64,000 nt of DNA. Origin: Gautieria morchelliformis (lineage: Eukaryota; Basidiomycota; Agaricomycetes; Gomphales; Gomphaceae). The stretch is taken from contig WHVA01000210.1 of NCBI GenBank assembly GCA_015179125.1, positions 1-64,000 on the forward strand, in the 5' to 3' direction. Under the pieces are notes generated by a model, which saw nothing but the letters and a program-made list of their open reading frames with translations, had not been told where the DNA came from and searched no databases. Each line of letters starts with the position of its first letter. Within the stretch, counting starts at the first letter, position 1. This document shows positions 11,200 through 23,900 of the stretch, one piece after another. Made by a program: the position numbers and the translations under genes.

Positions 11200-12214
11200 G
11201 AGATGGCACCCTAGACATGCCAAGAAAGACAAACATCACAACACTCACACAACCAATGACTGGCCCCTGCTCAACTAGCAACAATAGACCTGAGGCCCCT
11301 TGGATCTCGACACCAGATCATACTTGTCATGCTTGCCGCTTTGCCATTGAGTACTTACACAGGCAGAATAAAACACACACAGGAGAATGAGGGCATCACC
11401 AAGGTAGATACAATGAATGACTATCATAGGGCGGATGCTCACAATTTTTATTACATGTAGCTTCACCCATTTTATTCTCAGATTATACAAAGAAGTGTAA
11501 AGAGTAAGAGTGTCTGAATTTTGTATGGAAAGATAATATAATTCAAACTTCAATGTGAAGTCGAATCGAGTGCGCGGTCGTTCCAATATGAGTGGATCGC
11601 GCAGCATGTATGAGTAGTGAGATGTGTATAATACAGAAGGATGGGCTTCGAAGTGAGTAGCTAGGTGTGGAAACAATGAGTTCAATTGACTGACGAGTTC
11701 GATATACAGTGCAGCTTTTATCTATCGTGTGTGGTGTGCTAAGATATAATGGGAATGAGTGTGGCGGTAAGCGTGTGTGTGTGTCTCCGGGGTCGGTGCT
11801 CTGGAAACTGCGGTGGGTACGTGCTACGTAGATTGGAAGGAATGTGTGTCTAACTAGGGGTATCAGATGTGTGCTGATAGGGGGTGTAGAACGTTTTTGT
11901 AACTACGATATCAGAAATAGGATGAGTCTGTTCGAAGGAAGGTGTGGAATGGGAAGGGGTAAAAGGTGGTCTCGCGCGTGATGTACTTGATCATCGAACT
12001 GTTCTGTGGATTGGCATGTCTCGGGCTTGGGGTTCAGGGGTGGATCCGCTGATGGCTGGGTCAGTTGTGCGCTCGTGGGTCGGCAGGTCACAGTGGTATA
12101 GCGTGTGGATGTGTGTGTGTGCTCGAGGGGACAGGCTGATGATTAGTGGCACGCGTGGATTGTAGCATAGGGGGGTTTAGGCAGGAGAAATATGAATGAA
12201 AGTATTGGGATTGG
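11200..12214. other. unannotated interval
   Basis: No gene that I can support. The stretch 11430-11500 (GATGCTCACAATTTTTATTAC and following) resembles 14278-14340. The rest has only short frames. Confidence 0.3.
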
Positions 12215-12736
12215 GATTGGGACAAGAAGAGGGTGAAAATATATGGCCATTTTATTGTTGGGATATAGATAAATTTACTTTTGTCCCTCCGCAGCAGCTC
12301 CACCAACGAGAATGCCTCTTCTTATTTTTACGCATCTTTTTATTTTTTCTACCCACTTTTAATATACACTATCTCATTATAACTATTCATATTAATACTC
12401 CTTCTCATATATATTACAAATATGTAGACAAGTACTGTTACATCATATTGTACTATAATACTCTCTCATTATAACTATTCATACTAATACTCCTACTCGT
12501 ATCTATTAGAAGTATCTATCCAAGTATCTGTTATTCTATCTTGTAGTCTAATACTCTCTCATATGTACATATATCTCTGAGATGTTTAACTATATACAGA
12601 ATATTCTAATAACATCTATTATTCTCCTTATGAATACTATTATATATTCCTATATGTTGTTCTTGATACTCTTGCAACATATATTATATACTCATATATA
12701 CTGTATCACACGACCTTGTTGATTATCCTCCTAGGC
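12215..12736 (+). repeat. AT-rich dispersed repeat C, copy 1
   Basis: Starts near ACAAGAAGAGGGTGAAAATA and includes TTATTGTTGGGATATA, TTTTGTCCCTCC and TACCCACTTTTAATATACAC. A long AT-rich tail of ATACTCTCTCAT-type words follows. A second copy is at 14288-14577 plus 19040-19290, split by a transposon. The plus-strand frames here are not coding. The repeat type is not identified. Confidence 0.7.
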
Positions 12737-13291
12737 ATAGCCTGCGGTCAATAAAATGATGAAGAAAAAAAAACACACCTACCCCATGGAGCATCCTTTC
12801 CCCTCTGTGATGGTGCAGTCACAAAATCCCACAGGTTCCCACCCCACTGCACCCTCTGTGCTCCAGTGCATCCGTGATGCCCAGCTTCTCTCCCATGTCA
12901 GAGAATCCTGTCTCCTTGGACGTCTGTCCATCCCCACCCATCCCTGCACACTGCCACTCACCCCACACAGCAACACACCATACATGTCCTCAGCCACCTC
13001 CATAGACCAGCAGCCTGAAATCCACTGGCACATGCATCCCTATCTCATCAACCTCCTCATCAAAGTCCCACCTTCCACATCAGCTCTGAGACCCTCTACC
13101 TCATGCTCAACATCATTGATTGCCACGTCTCCCTGGCTATGGAGCTCGTAATTGCAGAGCGGGGGGGGAGGTATTAATAATGAAGAAGTATGCATAGGAA
13201 AAAAAATTCACACTCTGTCATTTGGCAGAGGAGTGACAGGATGTAAGTTCCGCTCCAAACTCACAGCCCCAAACCATGCAGCAAGAGAAAA

Positions 13292-14287
13292 CTAGAAGGT
13301 TTGTAGACTTCTACACACTATGGACATGTGTGATGTAAGTGATGAATGTGAATTGAAGGCCTTGCCTATGAAATCCAGCAGTATCTGCTCAATTTCCCAA
13401 TACAGCAGGAACGTGCCAGATGACCACTGGCCGATTACCATGACAACCCATGGGTCAATGCCCAGCATGAGCATGTGAGTAGTCCCTCTGAACCTCAAAC
13501 CGTGACCCTGTAAGCTGCCAAGGCCATTCTTCGCCCAGATGTCATTGCAGTGGTTAAAGAACCAGTCCCATGTCATTGGTGCCCAGCCCCTGTCTGCCAT
13601 CTCAAATGCAAAGAGTGGCACATGAAGAGGTATGAGAGCATTACAAGCTAAGTGCTGTTCAAGGGCAATGATCAGGCTTGTAGAGTCATCTACCTCTATC
13701 AGGTTGATGTCATCACCCACATGGTGCTTGGTCTTCAAATAAGGAATGTGAAACATTGTGAATTTATGGCCCTGCTTGGCCATGCTGTGTGATATGATGG
13801 AGGATCAGGAGATGTGATATACAGGGTCAAACACCTTGCAGGATGGGATAATGGGCTCAGCAAGACGGCAGCATGCCCAGAAGGCTGTAGCGGCAGTGGC
13901 ATAGACAGCTGCATCAAAGGCATTGGACAGGTTGAGGCTGTCTCTCAGTGCAAGTAAGTGCTTCTGGGTCACAGGTTCTTGGTGAGGACACCTGGCCTCC
14001 ATGGGCATGAGGTTCGCCACACCCCTCTTAGCTAGGGCAAGGGCCTCACCACCATGCCACAGAGTGCTTTGTATGATGTGATAGTGGTGCAGGCCTGCCA
14101 GCCAATTTGCGATGCAAGACTCACTCAATTTCCTTGTGCCATAATGGGCAACAAACAAACACAGGAGCCGCTCTGATGTGGGAATACGATTGAGTTCAGG
14201 TAATGAAATGGAGTCACAGTACTGATGGAATGGAGAAGGCCTGCCCCCCAGTTCTTCCATGTCTTTTTGACAATGGCAGATGCTCAC
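13292..14287 (-). pseudogene. Crypton-like tyrosine recombinase relic
   Basis: A single minus-strand frame of about 330 codons, broken once by TGA at 13805-13807. The N-terminal half has an SAM-like, helix-rich region (LLCLFVAHYGTRKLSESCI, WLAGLHHYHI) and FWACCRLAEP, which holds the first catalytic Arg. The C-terminal half has HGLRFRGTTHMLMLGIDPWV, with the H-x-x-R box, then GQWSSGTFLLYW with the tyrosine nucleophile. GQW replaces the more usual GRW or GHW. Tyrosine recombinases cut and rejoin DNA through a covalent Tyr link; Crypton and related elements use them to move. Start and introns are uncertain. Confidence 0.75.
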
Positions 14288-14577
14288 AACTTTTTATTAC
14301 CTGTAGCGTCACCCATTTAATCTCAAATTATAGAAAAGAAGAGGATGAAAGTACATGCCAATCTTATTGTTGGGATATAAATTTATTTATTTTTGTCCCT
14401 CCCCGAGTGGCTGCTCCGCCGACAAGAACACCTCTTCTTATTTTTTCTACCCACTTTTAATATACACTATATCATTATAACTATTCATATATATTACAAA
14501 TATCTAGACAACTACTATTACTCCATATTATAGTCTAATACTCTCTCATTATAGCTAGTCATACTAACACTCCTACT
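14288..14577 (+). repeat. AT-rich dispersed repeat C, copy 2, left part
   Basis: Matches 12230-12490 (AAGAAGAGGATGAAAGTA, TTATTGTTGGGATATA, TACCCACTTTTAATATACAC). It stops at ACTCCTACT, where the 14578-19039 element is inserted, and resumes at 19040. Confidence 0.8.
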
Positions 14578-14679
14578 ATGGTGTACCTAAGCCGCCAGGC
14601 TGAAAAACGCGAATTTGAGCTTTTGAAATTCCGCTATAGTACTTAGGTCAGTTTCTCTACACACACTAGTGCATAGTCT
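14578..14679 (+). repeat. terminal inverted repeat, left
   Basis: Contains GTGTACCTAAGCCGCCAGGC, then CTGAAAAACGCG, TTTTGAAATTC, CTATAGTACTTAG and CACTAGTGCATAGTCT. It pairs with 18938-19039 over nearly its full length, with a few mismatches. Confidence 0.9.
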
Positions 14680-15044
14680 AGAAGACATCCTCATATGAAG
14701 AACTCTACAAGCTCTACATGCAACAGCTGGAGCACGCAAAGGGTAAGACGCACAAAAGGAAGGCCGCTGGAAAGAACATCGCACTCATGATTACAAAGGT
14801 TCTGAAGTTGGCAGCGATGCGGAGGATTTAGAAATGCCTTCTGGTATGTGAGTCCTTTAATGCGATGATGAGATATTTCACTTGTTTCAGACAGTGAACC
14901 ACAGCAGCAGATGAAGAAAAAATCCAACAAGTCGCGCAAATACTGTGAGCTACTAGTATTCTCCACCAAGTGGTTGATACTGACGCGTACTTACAACCAG
15001 AATCGCGGAGTGTGAACCTAGTTGAGCACACTCCCACACCCGCT

Positions 15045-15879
15045 CCAACTTGGCGTCTCACCCTTCCTCAAATCACTCCAGCAGCGTGCACCACTCACAT
15101 GGGAGCCCATTGACTCCAGTCACATACTACGTGCCTGGCCAGGAGCCAATCATTGCACGTACGTTGGATGAGGACGGGCGGATGGGTGGCTATATGATCA
15201 TCCTCCGAAGGGGCGGCGGGTTGAGATTCTGGTGCGTCTTGCTTGCACCGGTTGATTTTTCGGACATGGTGAATAACCTTAATTATTCCAGCACCCAACG
15301 CATACCCACCCGGCATATGTCTCCCCTGCTTCCCCGTCTTCAAGTTACGCCACCAGTTCCTCATCGTGCTGTGCTTCGTTTACCAAGGAGAAGCCACTAT
15401 TCAAGAGATTGTTTGGAGTCGAGTGGGGTGATAAGCACTCTAGGTGGGTCAGATTATCGTTCTTTCAATTCTTGCTATTTTCTTTTCCAAATACTCCGTT
15501 TATTCTTCGTCACTGCATATTCCTAGCAGGAATCCCCACAGTAACCAGGCCGGACCGTGCCGTGATGGAAGAAGACGGGCAAAACCGTATCTAGCATGCC
15601 GTGGATCATTTCAGTATAGAAATTCCACTTGGCATTAATTCAGGGGAACATGACCAGGTAAAATAATCATCATGTTTGAAGAAGGACATGGGAACGGGCC
15701 TGGAGTTGAAGCATGCAGAGACCTTAGTCCTAGCCAGTCAAGATGTAGGCTGGAAATTAAGATGTCCATGAGTACTAACTGACCTGTACTGTACTATGAC
15801 AGTTGGCCGCCGATCTCACCCACTGTTGAAGAAGCTTAATCTTGACCCTACTGAATACTATGGTGATAGGCCACCTGAG
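15045..15879 (+). other. interior of the TIR element, possible exon debris
   Basis: A plus-strand frame at 15050-15526 opens MASHPSSNHSSSVHHSHGSP and is Ser/His/Pro-rich at first. I do not recognise the remainder. Codon use does not clearly separate it from noise, and splice sites are ambiguous. It could be part of a captured gene together with the exon at 18547-18690, but nothing in the sequence proves this. Confidence 0.25.
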
Positions 15880-16604
15880 TGTCAAGATTGGTTTTTAGGC
15901 GTTAATATCGTGTATTAGTGAACACAGCAAATGCCCGAATAACTTGTGCGAATAAGTATGTCATTTGGCGAATAGGTGAACCAATGAATGTTCACAAGGT
16001 AAGAGGGTTGCCCAAACGGGGCTCACCCTATCTACAGTCGTAGCGAAATAGCCCGTGGCACTTGACGATGGAACGTGCAAGGTCTCACGGAAGGGCTGTC
16101 TAAGTCGTGACAATCCCTTCATTGGCGAAGGTGCTCCTTCGGAGCCCTTCGCCAACAGCACAGAAAATGGTTCGAAGGCTAAGGTAATGAAGATGAAGTA
16201 TGTGAACTCACCAGTGATGCCTAAGTCCTCTGCGGGTCAAAGATAGAAATCTCCAAGAGAAGGCTCAAGACGATGATCACAGCGAGGTCAAGTTTGCACA
16301 AGATGGATGACGTATGATAATTGCACTGGGGAATATACATGCGAATGTAAACTACTTATATCGAATGCTCGTAAGGTATCAGCAAATAGGAAAGAGGATA
16401 TCACGAGTCAGGGTTGCATAGGGGTGCGCAGTCATGATACAACATAGATGGAATAAACATACAATAGAATGAGAGAAGAGGGAGAACATGAAACGACTGA
16501 GAGTGAAGGTGGCGAAGACACCTGTGTACGAAATCATGGCTTGGGGCCCACATATACACTGCCCTGCATGGGTTCTTCATCTACTGGGCTGATCCCACAT
16601 GACA
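15880..16604 (+). mobile_element. third solo LTR copy, partial
   Basis: Starts TGTCAAGATTGGTTTTTAGGCG and tracks the other two copies through GAATATACATGCGAATGTAA and GCCCTGCATGG. The right boundary is uncertain: a CATGACA ends at 16604, but the flanking bases (CTGAG left, GTATG right) do not form a TSD. It is probably truncated or rearranged at its 3' side. Confidence 0.75.
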
Positions 16605-18546
16605 GTATGAAATTGCCGGCTCACATCCCAGAAAAATACAACCGCACCTATATCAAGTAACGTTAGTTCTCTCCATGTATACATATATAAATTAACTTAG
16701 CCATTGCGTTTCCATTCACTGTAAGCCTTGCCTTGCCTTCGAATATGTTTTTACCTCTGTATAACTACAATTGGATATTCGACTTTACGACATATGTGCA
16801 CCATTCTGTTTGCAGCTCACACGGGCAGCGGCGTTGCTCCATGCACTGCATTTACTGAGCAGGAGGGTGGAAGAAGCGCAGAAGGAGGCCTTGTGAGTGC
16901 TGCGCCATTTATTTTGGTTTTGTGTTGGTTTTGTGTGGTATCTATTCTGTGTATTTTTTCTCCTTTGCCTCTTCTTCAGGCTATCCACTCTTTTAACCAC
17001 ACACCATCTTCAATGCCCTAGGGAACTCTTTCTCAACCACGCCACCACACATCCATACCTTTTTGCGTTGCGACTGTTCAGCTTTGTATCTCTGTCTGTC
17101 TTGACTATCACCATCATTCTTCCTGATCAAGTGCATCGCCATCCTTTGTTTGTAAATTTCATGTGCACATACCTCTTATATACCACTGTAATGGTGTTTA
17201 AGTGCATACTCAGGTACTTTTTCTCAACCCGCCGATATTAATATGATTCGGAGAAAGGGATGTGGTGTTTTGCACATTGACTCAAAGCCAATACATGTTG
17301 GGTATGTCCCTGGTATTAAGCACTATGGTTGATTCTATGAGGTTGATGTGAGCATCCAGATAATTGCATAGTCATCTGCACACACCATGGACTACTGATG
17401 GTAGTATGGGCTTCCAGCGGCTTAACAGCTACCTTGAACCTTGTCTTACATGTGCGCTTCATTGGCAGTGACAGTATCCCACTAATACTTGATCCAGCTT
17501 TGGTTTCAAATGAGGACAGCATTCCATAATCAAAACACATGAACAGCGAAGCTGCGGACATTCGCTGTGAGTTCACAGTCAACTATTGTATTGAAGCTGC
17601 TTTGAAATAGGATTAATAGCTTCTAGTTACTCCTTATTTCATAGGAATAGTACCTGTTGTGGGTACATCCGCCATCTGTATACTGCACATCTTAGCTTAC
17701 TGTTCTGCTCTGTTTTAGTGTGAGCTCATATACGTCAACCCAGCACAGTACAACAGCCTGGCCCAAGGGATATATTACTTAGGGCTTGCTATAATTATCC
17801 TCATGTCCATTTGGGATGGTCAGTTGCTCCCCCTGTTCATCTTTCGTATTCCATGTATGTCATCAACATGTCTCTAGTCCTTTATTGGTCAGGGTTTGTC
17901 GCTATCGCCCCATCTTTCAATGAGCCGATATGGGTGGAGTAATGTCGGTTTCTTTGCTGACATGTCTTTCTATTGTCTGTCTCTTTCGACTCATTTTTAC
18001 TATGTACGTTTCTCGGATAGTTCTCAGAATAAGGCTAACTGTACTGTGGTATTTTTGAAGCACTGTCACTGTGGATATCGCCTTGAGGAATAGTGACCCC
18101 ACATCATATGCGTCTCTGATCGCTGGAGATGCAGCTAGTGTTGGAGAGTCTCTTTGTAAGCTGCACAAACTAAGATTCCCAAACATGTTCCCCATCAATG
18201 AGCTATCCCCTCCACACAAGTTGCCCTTCTCGCATTCTTGTTACTTGGATTACTACATTCATTTGGGCTACCTCACATGTATGGAAACAGTGATCAATGT
18301 TGTAGCTTGTTTTCGAACTGCACTCACTTGTGACTGACTCCAAATGTTTAATGTTGTACATGGTGTTGAGTTTGCTTGTCGAGCAGACAAGCAAGGGCTC
18401 TGAGATGCAAAAGAAGACATGAATGCTGTGAAACTTACCTTGGTATTTCTCCCCTCCCCACCTACGACATCACCGGACAACTAACCATTCCATCCCAATA
18501 CGAGAGGTTGCTAAAAGGTGCTAATGTTGATGTTCTTTTCGGGAGC
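16605..18546. other. interior of the TIR element, no firm gene
   Basis: Short open segments alternate with plausible intron-like stretches on the plus strand, for example YVNPAQYNSLAQGIYYLG near 17730 and PTSYASLIAGDAASVGESLC near 18100. They might be exons of the gene whose end is at 18547-18690. No domain is recognisable. Confidence 0.25.
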
Positions 18547-18690
18547 TAGCTGTTTTCACGGAAGACCCCAAAGGCGAGGAACATACCCGCTATCCAGGAG
18601 ATGCTGGTTACATCGCCGCCTCTGCCTCTTCTGGTAGCATCACCTATGCAAAGGAAAAATTGAAGGGATGGGCCATCAACGAGTCCTAAG
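18547..18690 (+). pseudogene. 3'-terminal exon of an unidentified gene
   Basis: An open stretch of ~47 codons ending in TAA reads AVFTEDPKGEEHTRYPGDAG, then YIAASASSGSITYAKEKLKG and WAINES. It looks like real protein sequence (balanced, charged, with a clean stop), and an acceptor-like CTAG precedes it. I do not recognise the protein. It lies just inside the right TIR, so capture of a host gene end is a reasonable inference. Confidence 0.4.
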
Positions 18691-18937
18691 AAGCATATGC
18701 GCTTCTGACTTCTGCCATCTTGATTATGTAAGGACTATAGCGAGTAAGATAGATTATTGGGGAGAGATGCACCCAAACCTTGACTTGGTGATAAGACAAC
18801 CCAGAGATGTCTGTGAGGTGCTTTTTGTCTTCGCGGCTTGGGTGGCCATTTCTTTTGAGTGTGAACTCAAGCAAAGGTACGTACCCCTGCAAGACATGTC
18901 AGCGTGAAGCGAGACATTTTACTTAAAATTGGACTGG

Positions 18938-19039
18938 AGACTATGCACTAGTGCGTGTAGAGAGACTGAGCTAAGTACTATAGTAGAATTTCAAAACTTC
19001 AAAATTGCGTTTTTCAGCCTGGCGCTTTAGGTACACGAT
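18938..19039 (-). repeat. terminal inverted repeat, right
   Basis: The reverse complement begins ATCGTGTACCTAAAGCGCCA and follows the left TIR to AGTGCATAGTCT. Confidence 0.9.
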
Positions 19040-19290
19040 ACTCCTACTCATATCTATTAGAAGTATCTATCCAAGTATCTGTTATTCTATCTTGTAGTCA
19101 GATACTCTCTCATATGTATATATATCTCCGAGATGTTTAAACATATACAGAATATTCTAATAACATATATTATTCTCCTTATAAATACTACTATATATTC
19201 CTATATGTTGTTATTAATACTCTTATAATATATATTATATACACATATATGCTGTATCACATGACCATTTTGATTATCCTCCAATGGCAT
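19040..19290 (+). repeat. AT-rich dispersed repeat C, copy 2, right part
   Basis: Resumes repeat C exactly after the TSD (ACTCCTACTCATATC) and matches 12490-12736 through GATGTTTAA, ACAGAATATTCTAATAACAT and CTGTATCACA. Confidence 0.8.
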
Positions 19291-20620
19291 TCATGAATAC
19301 CTCATGAAGGTGAGAGATGTGGGTTGGTGGGATCACCCCTTGGAGTGCTGCACAGCTGGCAATCTAGTGCGGAGAAACCCATGCGGTAATGCAGTCACAG
19401 ACTAAGATGTGAGGATGGAAGACAGAAGGTGCAAGAAAATTCTTCGGATTTTCGGAAACACGAGGCTTATGACAGTGAGCAAGCTGTGGCTGGGGAGGGT
19501 TTACCCCCACTTGCTGATGAAGAGCCAGCACCTGCTAGTGTGGCATGCAAGAATGAGGAGCTAGACTTGGGTAAGGCTGGAGCTCACTTGGGAGCTTGAA
19601 TCAGATGGGCAGCCTTCTGCAGCCAGGCCCAACTTGCAGCGATACATGGGGTCCAACAAGCAAGGAGTTTCATGGCAATCTCCGTGGTTGATTTGGGTAC
19701 AGTGAGGAAGGTGATTATGTGCACAAGGTACTTCAGTCACTTGTGTTTGGGTATGGCCACAGAGCATACTTTTCAAGTCCCAGAGGAAACCGACATAATC
19801 AGAGATGAAGGAATATATGCTGCCTTTGACTGTCACTGGGTGCAACGGCATGCCAAGTGGTAACGTGGTTGTGATTATAGTGTCGAGATCATACAAGTAT
19901 ATGTAAACTGTGGTGCAGTTCCATGTGGGGCCGATGCCATGTGCTTTGAGTATGTCTGAAATGGCATTGGCTACATGGCCCGGAATGCCTCCTCTGGTCG
20001 CCACACCGAATGGGAGTCCATGGTCTATGTAGTAAAGGCCTCTCTAGTGGAGAATGATGTAACACTTATGGGCAAGAAGCACTGGCGAGTTCCAGTATTC
20101 CCTTTGTATGTCCATGCATGCGGCCTGTGTCCCAGGCGGTGCTGTGATGAGCTGGACAAGTGGAGATGTGTGAGTTACTATCGTCAATACGTGGACATGG
20201 AGTGAGAAGTGAGGAATGATAGAAGAGGATGGTCATGGTATGGTCCTGTTCAGGATCATTGTGAGTGTGCATGTGGGGCTGCTCGTTCAAGTTGGCTGGA
20301 CCGTTCAGTTCATGTGTGATTCTTGGCAGTAGGTGACGGTTGTGGTATTGTCTGAGGCTCCCGCACAGGTTTTCGCTGTCTGCGCTCGTCGGTGATGAGC
20401 CCAAAATACGACTTGATGCGTTTCAGCCATAAGCATGCTGTGAGCCTGAAATAGTCGACTTGCCTGCAAATCCTCCTGATAGCACTCCTGAAATGTGACC
20501 AATAAATAAGTTATGTCCGACGAAGGCTAGTACTGTACAAGACTTACGGGTCCAACATAGGACTACCATGGATGTTCCCACCATCATGTTTCCTATGGCT
20601 CCCAGGTTTTAGCACACATA
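19291..20620. other. unannotated interval with one unknown frame
   Basis: The longest frame, 19561-20004 on the minus strand (147 codons from MATRGGIPGHVANAISDILK), has no motif that I recognise and no conserved neighbour. I treat it as unproven. No RNA gene or clear repeat is visible. Confidence 0.25.
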
Positions 20621-20624
20621 TGAA

Positions 20625-20880
20625 GTAAGAAAGCACTGTAGGAAGAATAAGCGCTATATTTCAGTTCCGCTTGCACTACAGCTAAATTACAGTACCAATT
20701 TGTACTGAAATTTATTCCCCCAAAAATAATTTCACAGGACTAAAAATCAGTACTATACAAGTACTGAAAATTAGTTACAGGACAAAATGCAAAGTCAAAC
20801 AGTACCGATGACAAATGAACTTTTTTTTACCTAATCATGATCACTCTCCGGGTCCATGAACACCTTCTGTTGATGTCCCA
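20625..20880 (+). repeat. partial third copy of the inverted-arm unit
   Basis: GTTCCGCTTGCACTACAGCT, AATAATTTCACAGGAC, AGTACTATACAAGTACTGAA and GACAAAATGCAAAGTC match 9690-9840 (plus) and the reverse complement of 58330-58470. It abuts the truncated 3' end of the gypsy element. Confidence 0.8.
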
Positions 20881-20943
20881 TGGTCTGTGGGAGTTTCATC
20901 CCGATGTAGCGCCTCACTCATAAATTTGCGCAAAAGTAAGAAG

Positions 20944-23900
20944 TCATTTGATACTCCACCTTCCCACACCTCTTGCTTCTACCACCCTACCACCACCACC
21001 ACACCGACAACACAACACTGTGAAGCTAAGTGGTAACAGGTATAGCACCGTCGAGGCGTCGTTGTGAGCCTCGACGACGCGGTACGGTCCGATATACCGT
21101 GGGACTAATTTTCTGGCTCTTCCTTTGGGGAGAGTTAGGTTTTGTGTCGAAAGGTAGACGCGGTCGTTGGCCGCGTACCTGTCGCTCGCCATACGTTTCT
21201 TATTTGCGTGAAACGTTTGTGTCACTCGATGCTCTATGATTGCATCGTGTGCCGCCATCAGGTTCCACTTTGCCTGATGTGCGAACCGGGCCACCCCCTT
21301 GAACGGGGTGTCCGCGGCTATGGGCAGGTCTATCCGCGGCATATAGCCGTGGATCAGCTCGAAGGGTGCGAACCCTGTGGTCGCATTGACGTTGCTGTTG
21401 AGGGCGACCTCAACCATTGGGCATTTCACTGCCCAATCCTTCTGATCGTCTCTGACGACCGCGCGCAATATCTGGCCGATTGAGCGGTTTGCCCGCTCGG
21501 TTGCTCCATCCGTTTGTGGATGGAAGGCAGTTGACATGAGGAGCTTAGTCCCCATGAGTCGCTGGAGTTCATGCCAGAAGATCGACGTGAATTTTGAGTC
21601 TCTGTCCGAGACGATGGAGTCGGGAACTCCGTGCAGTCGGATGACCTCCTTCAGAAACAGCCAGGCTACTCCCTTGGCTGACACGCTCGTCGTGGTTGGC
21701 ACGAGGTGTACGAGCGACGTTAGTCGGTCGATGACTACCATCAGGTAGTCGCAGTTGTTAGATCTGGGCAGGGGCCCCATGAAGTCAATGCCAATTGACT
21801 GCCACGGCCTATCCGGAATGGGTAGGCTGTGTAGTAGGCCTTTGGGCCGTTGTGGCCCAGTTTTTGTCATCTGACACTTCACACACGATGTGCAGAATGC
21901 CTCTATGTCTGGGCTCATGCCCAGCCACCAATATGCCCTTCGAACGTAGTTCGAAGTCTTTAGATGGCCGTAGTGGCCGACTATCTGATGTGCCCGATCC
22001 ATGATAATTTCGATCAGCCTCCTTCCCCCTTGAAGAACAGAGCGAGGGACGGCAATGACGTCTCTCTTGAGCTGATTCTTAGTCCATATCAGCCCGTCCC
22101 GGATTCCGAATCTCGGGTGCGCGTCCGGGTGCGCCATGATCTTTGTGAACATGGTGTCCCTATGGTACGCATCTCGTAGGACCTTAGACAGGTCTACGCC
22201 TTGCTCGACAATCCGGCGCAGGGGTGCGCTTTCGTTCCCGGTGGCGATGGCTTTGACGTCATTGTCGTCGTCGCTTGATGTGGCGACGTTCGCGGGCTCT
22301 GGTGAGCCCTCGTTTAATGTGGCGGCTTCTGTTACTCTCGCCTCTGTCTTCTCAGCGAGGCGTTTAGATCGTCTTGTCACCGCTGTTCGCAGCTCGACAT
22401 ACCGGTCGGTGGGCAATAACTCACCGTCCGGGTCTAATCGCGCATCCGCGTTCACGAAGACGTGGTCCGGGTGATTGTCGTCACCCGTGTCGCTCTCGTA
22501 ATAGCGTGACAGGCAGTCCGCTACCTTGTTCTCTACACCGTCAACATGAACGGTGTTGAAATTGAACCGGGAGAGAAACTCCCACCATCTGACCTGTCGG
22601 TCAGATAGGCTCTTTTGGGTCTCGAAGTACTCGAGTCCCTTGTGGTCTGTGACAAGGGTGAACCTTCGCCCCAGCAGTTTGTCCTCCCATTTCATGAGAG
22701 CCTCGAGCACCGCGATAGTCTCGTGCTCGTGAGTCCGGTAGTGTTGCTGAGCAATGCTGAACTTCTTTGACAAGAAGCCGGCTGGTCGACAAGTTTTCCA
22801 GTCGGGACCTTGGCCATAGACCACACCGACGCCTCCTTTTGATCTGTCGGTGATCACCCAGATCGGCTCTGGGCACCTTGCGTCTACTGGACGCAGGATC
22901 GGGGCCTTACAGGCCAACGCCTTAATGCTTTGCCAGCATTTGTTGAGCAGAGGCGTCCATTCGAATGGACGGTTATTACGTGCACAGCCCGATAGCGGGG
23001 TGGTATATGCGCTGACATCCAGCATGTAGTGTGCCAGATACTGTACGAGCCCGAGGAAACGCTGGATGTCGTTGAACGTCCGTGGCCTGCACCACTCGCG
23101 GATGCGTTGCATCTTATCCTCGTCGGCATGTACCCCTCGGCCATCGATTATATGGCCGAGGCACTCCATTCGGATGGAGTAGAGGTCCACCTTTTTCTTT
23201 CTCAGAAAGAGGTGGTTCTTCCTCAGTCTGTCAAAGACGATGTAGAGGTGCTCTTCATGCTCTTGTATTGAGAGCGAGAATATGAAGATGTCGTCCATGT
23301 ATACATGGACGAAGCGACCTATGCAGTCGCGGAAAATGGCTGTCATCAGCCGTTGGAATGTTGATGGGGCATTACAGTCCCCCATCTGTATCACTTGGCT
23401 CCTGAAGGTGCCGAGGATCGTGGCAAAGGCTGTCTTTGCTACGTGATCCGGATGGATCCGGATCTGCTCGTATGCTTCCGACATATCGAGTTTAGTTCGA
23501 TATCAGCCGCGAGCCATGTCGCTGCGTATGATATCCTGATCCGGGAAGGGCGTGACGTCCTTCACCGTGTTCTCGTTCTGCTGGCGCAGATCGAAGACGG
23601 TTCTCAACGTACCATTCTTCTTCAGCACACACAGCATGGGCACTGCCTGCTGCACTACTGCCGGAATCCACCACTTTGCAGTGGTGTATCGTTCTATCTT
23701 TGCCGATAGTTCCTCTCGGAAGTGTTCTGGGCATTTCGGTAGTCGATACCGCATGTGCTTGTTGGGATCAATGAGGTTGATCTCATGGTTGATCTCCCGC
23801 AGTGGCGGGAGTTCTAATGGAATTCCACTGACTAGGTCAGTGATTCTTTCCATCCATTCCTCGCGGAGGCGAGGAAGGTCATCATCCGTGAGGATGATGG

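Larger units (their letters stand above)
14578..19039. mobile_element. 4,462-bp TIR DNA transposon, Mutator-like by its ends, no transposase seen
   Basis: Both ends carry matching ~102-bp terminal inverted repeats (14578-14679 and 18938-19039) that begin AT-GTGTACCTAA. A 9-bp TSD, ACTCCTACT, sits at 14569-14577 and 19040-19048. The uninterrupted target is visible at about 12489-12498 in repeat C copy 1. Long TIRs plus a 9-bp TSD fit Mutator-like elements best, but I find no transposase with a recognisable motif. The interior holds a solo LTR (15880-16604) and a terminal exon of an unknown gene (18547-18690). It may be a non-autonomous element that captured host sequence. Confidence 0.8.

Noticed and set aside
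16598..16604. CATGACA as a clean 3' end of the solo LTR at 15880
   Set aside because: The neighbouring 5-mers CTGAG and GTATG do not match, and the sequence just before it still resembles the middle of the longer copy. The end is therefore uncertain.
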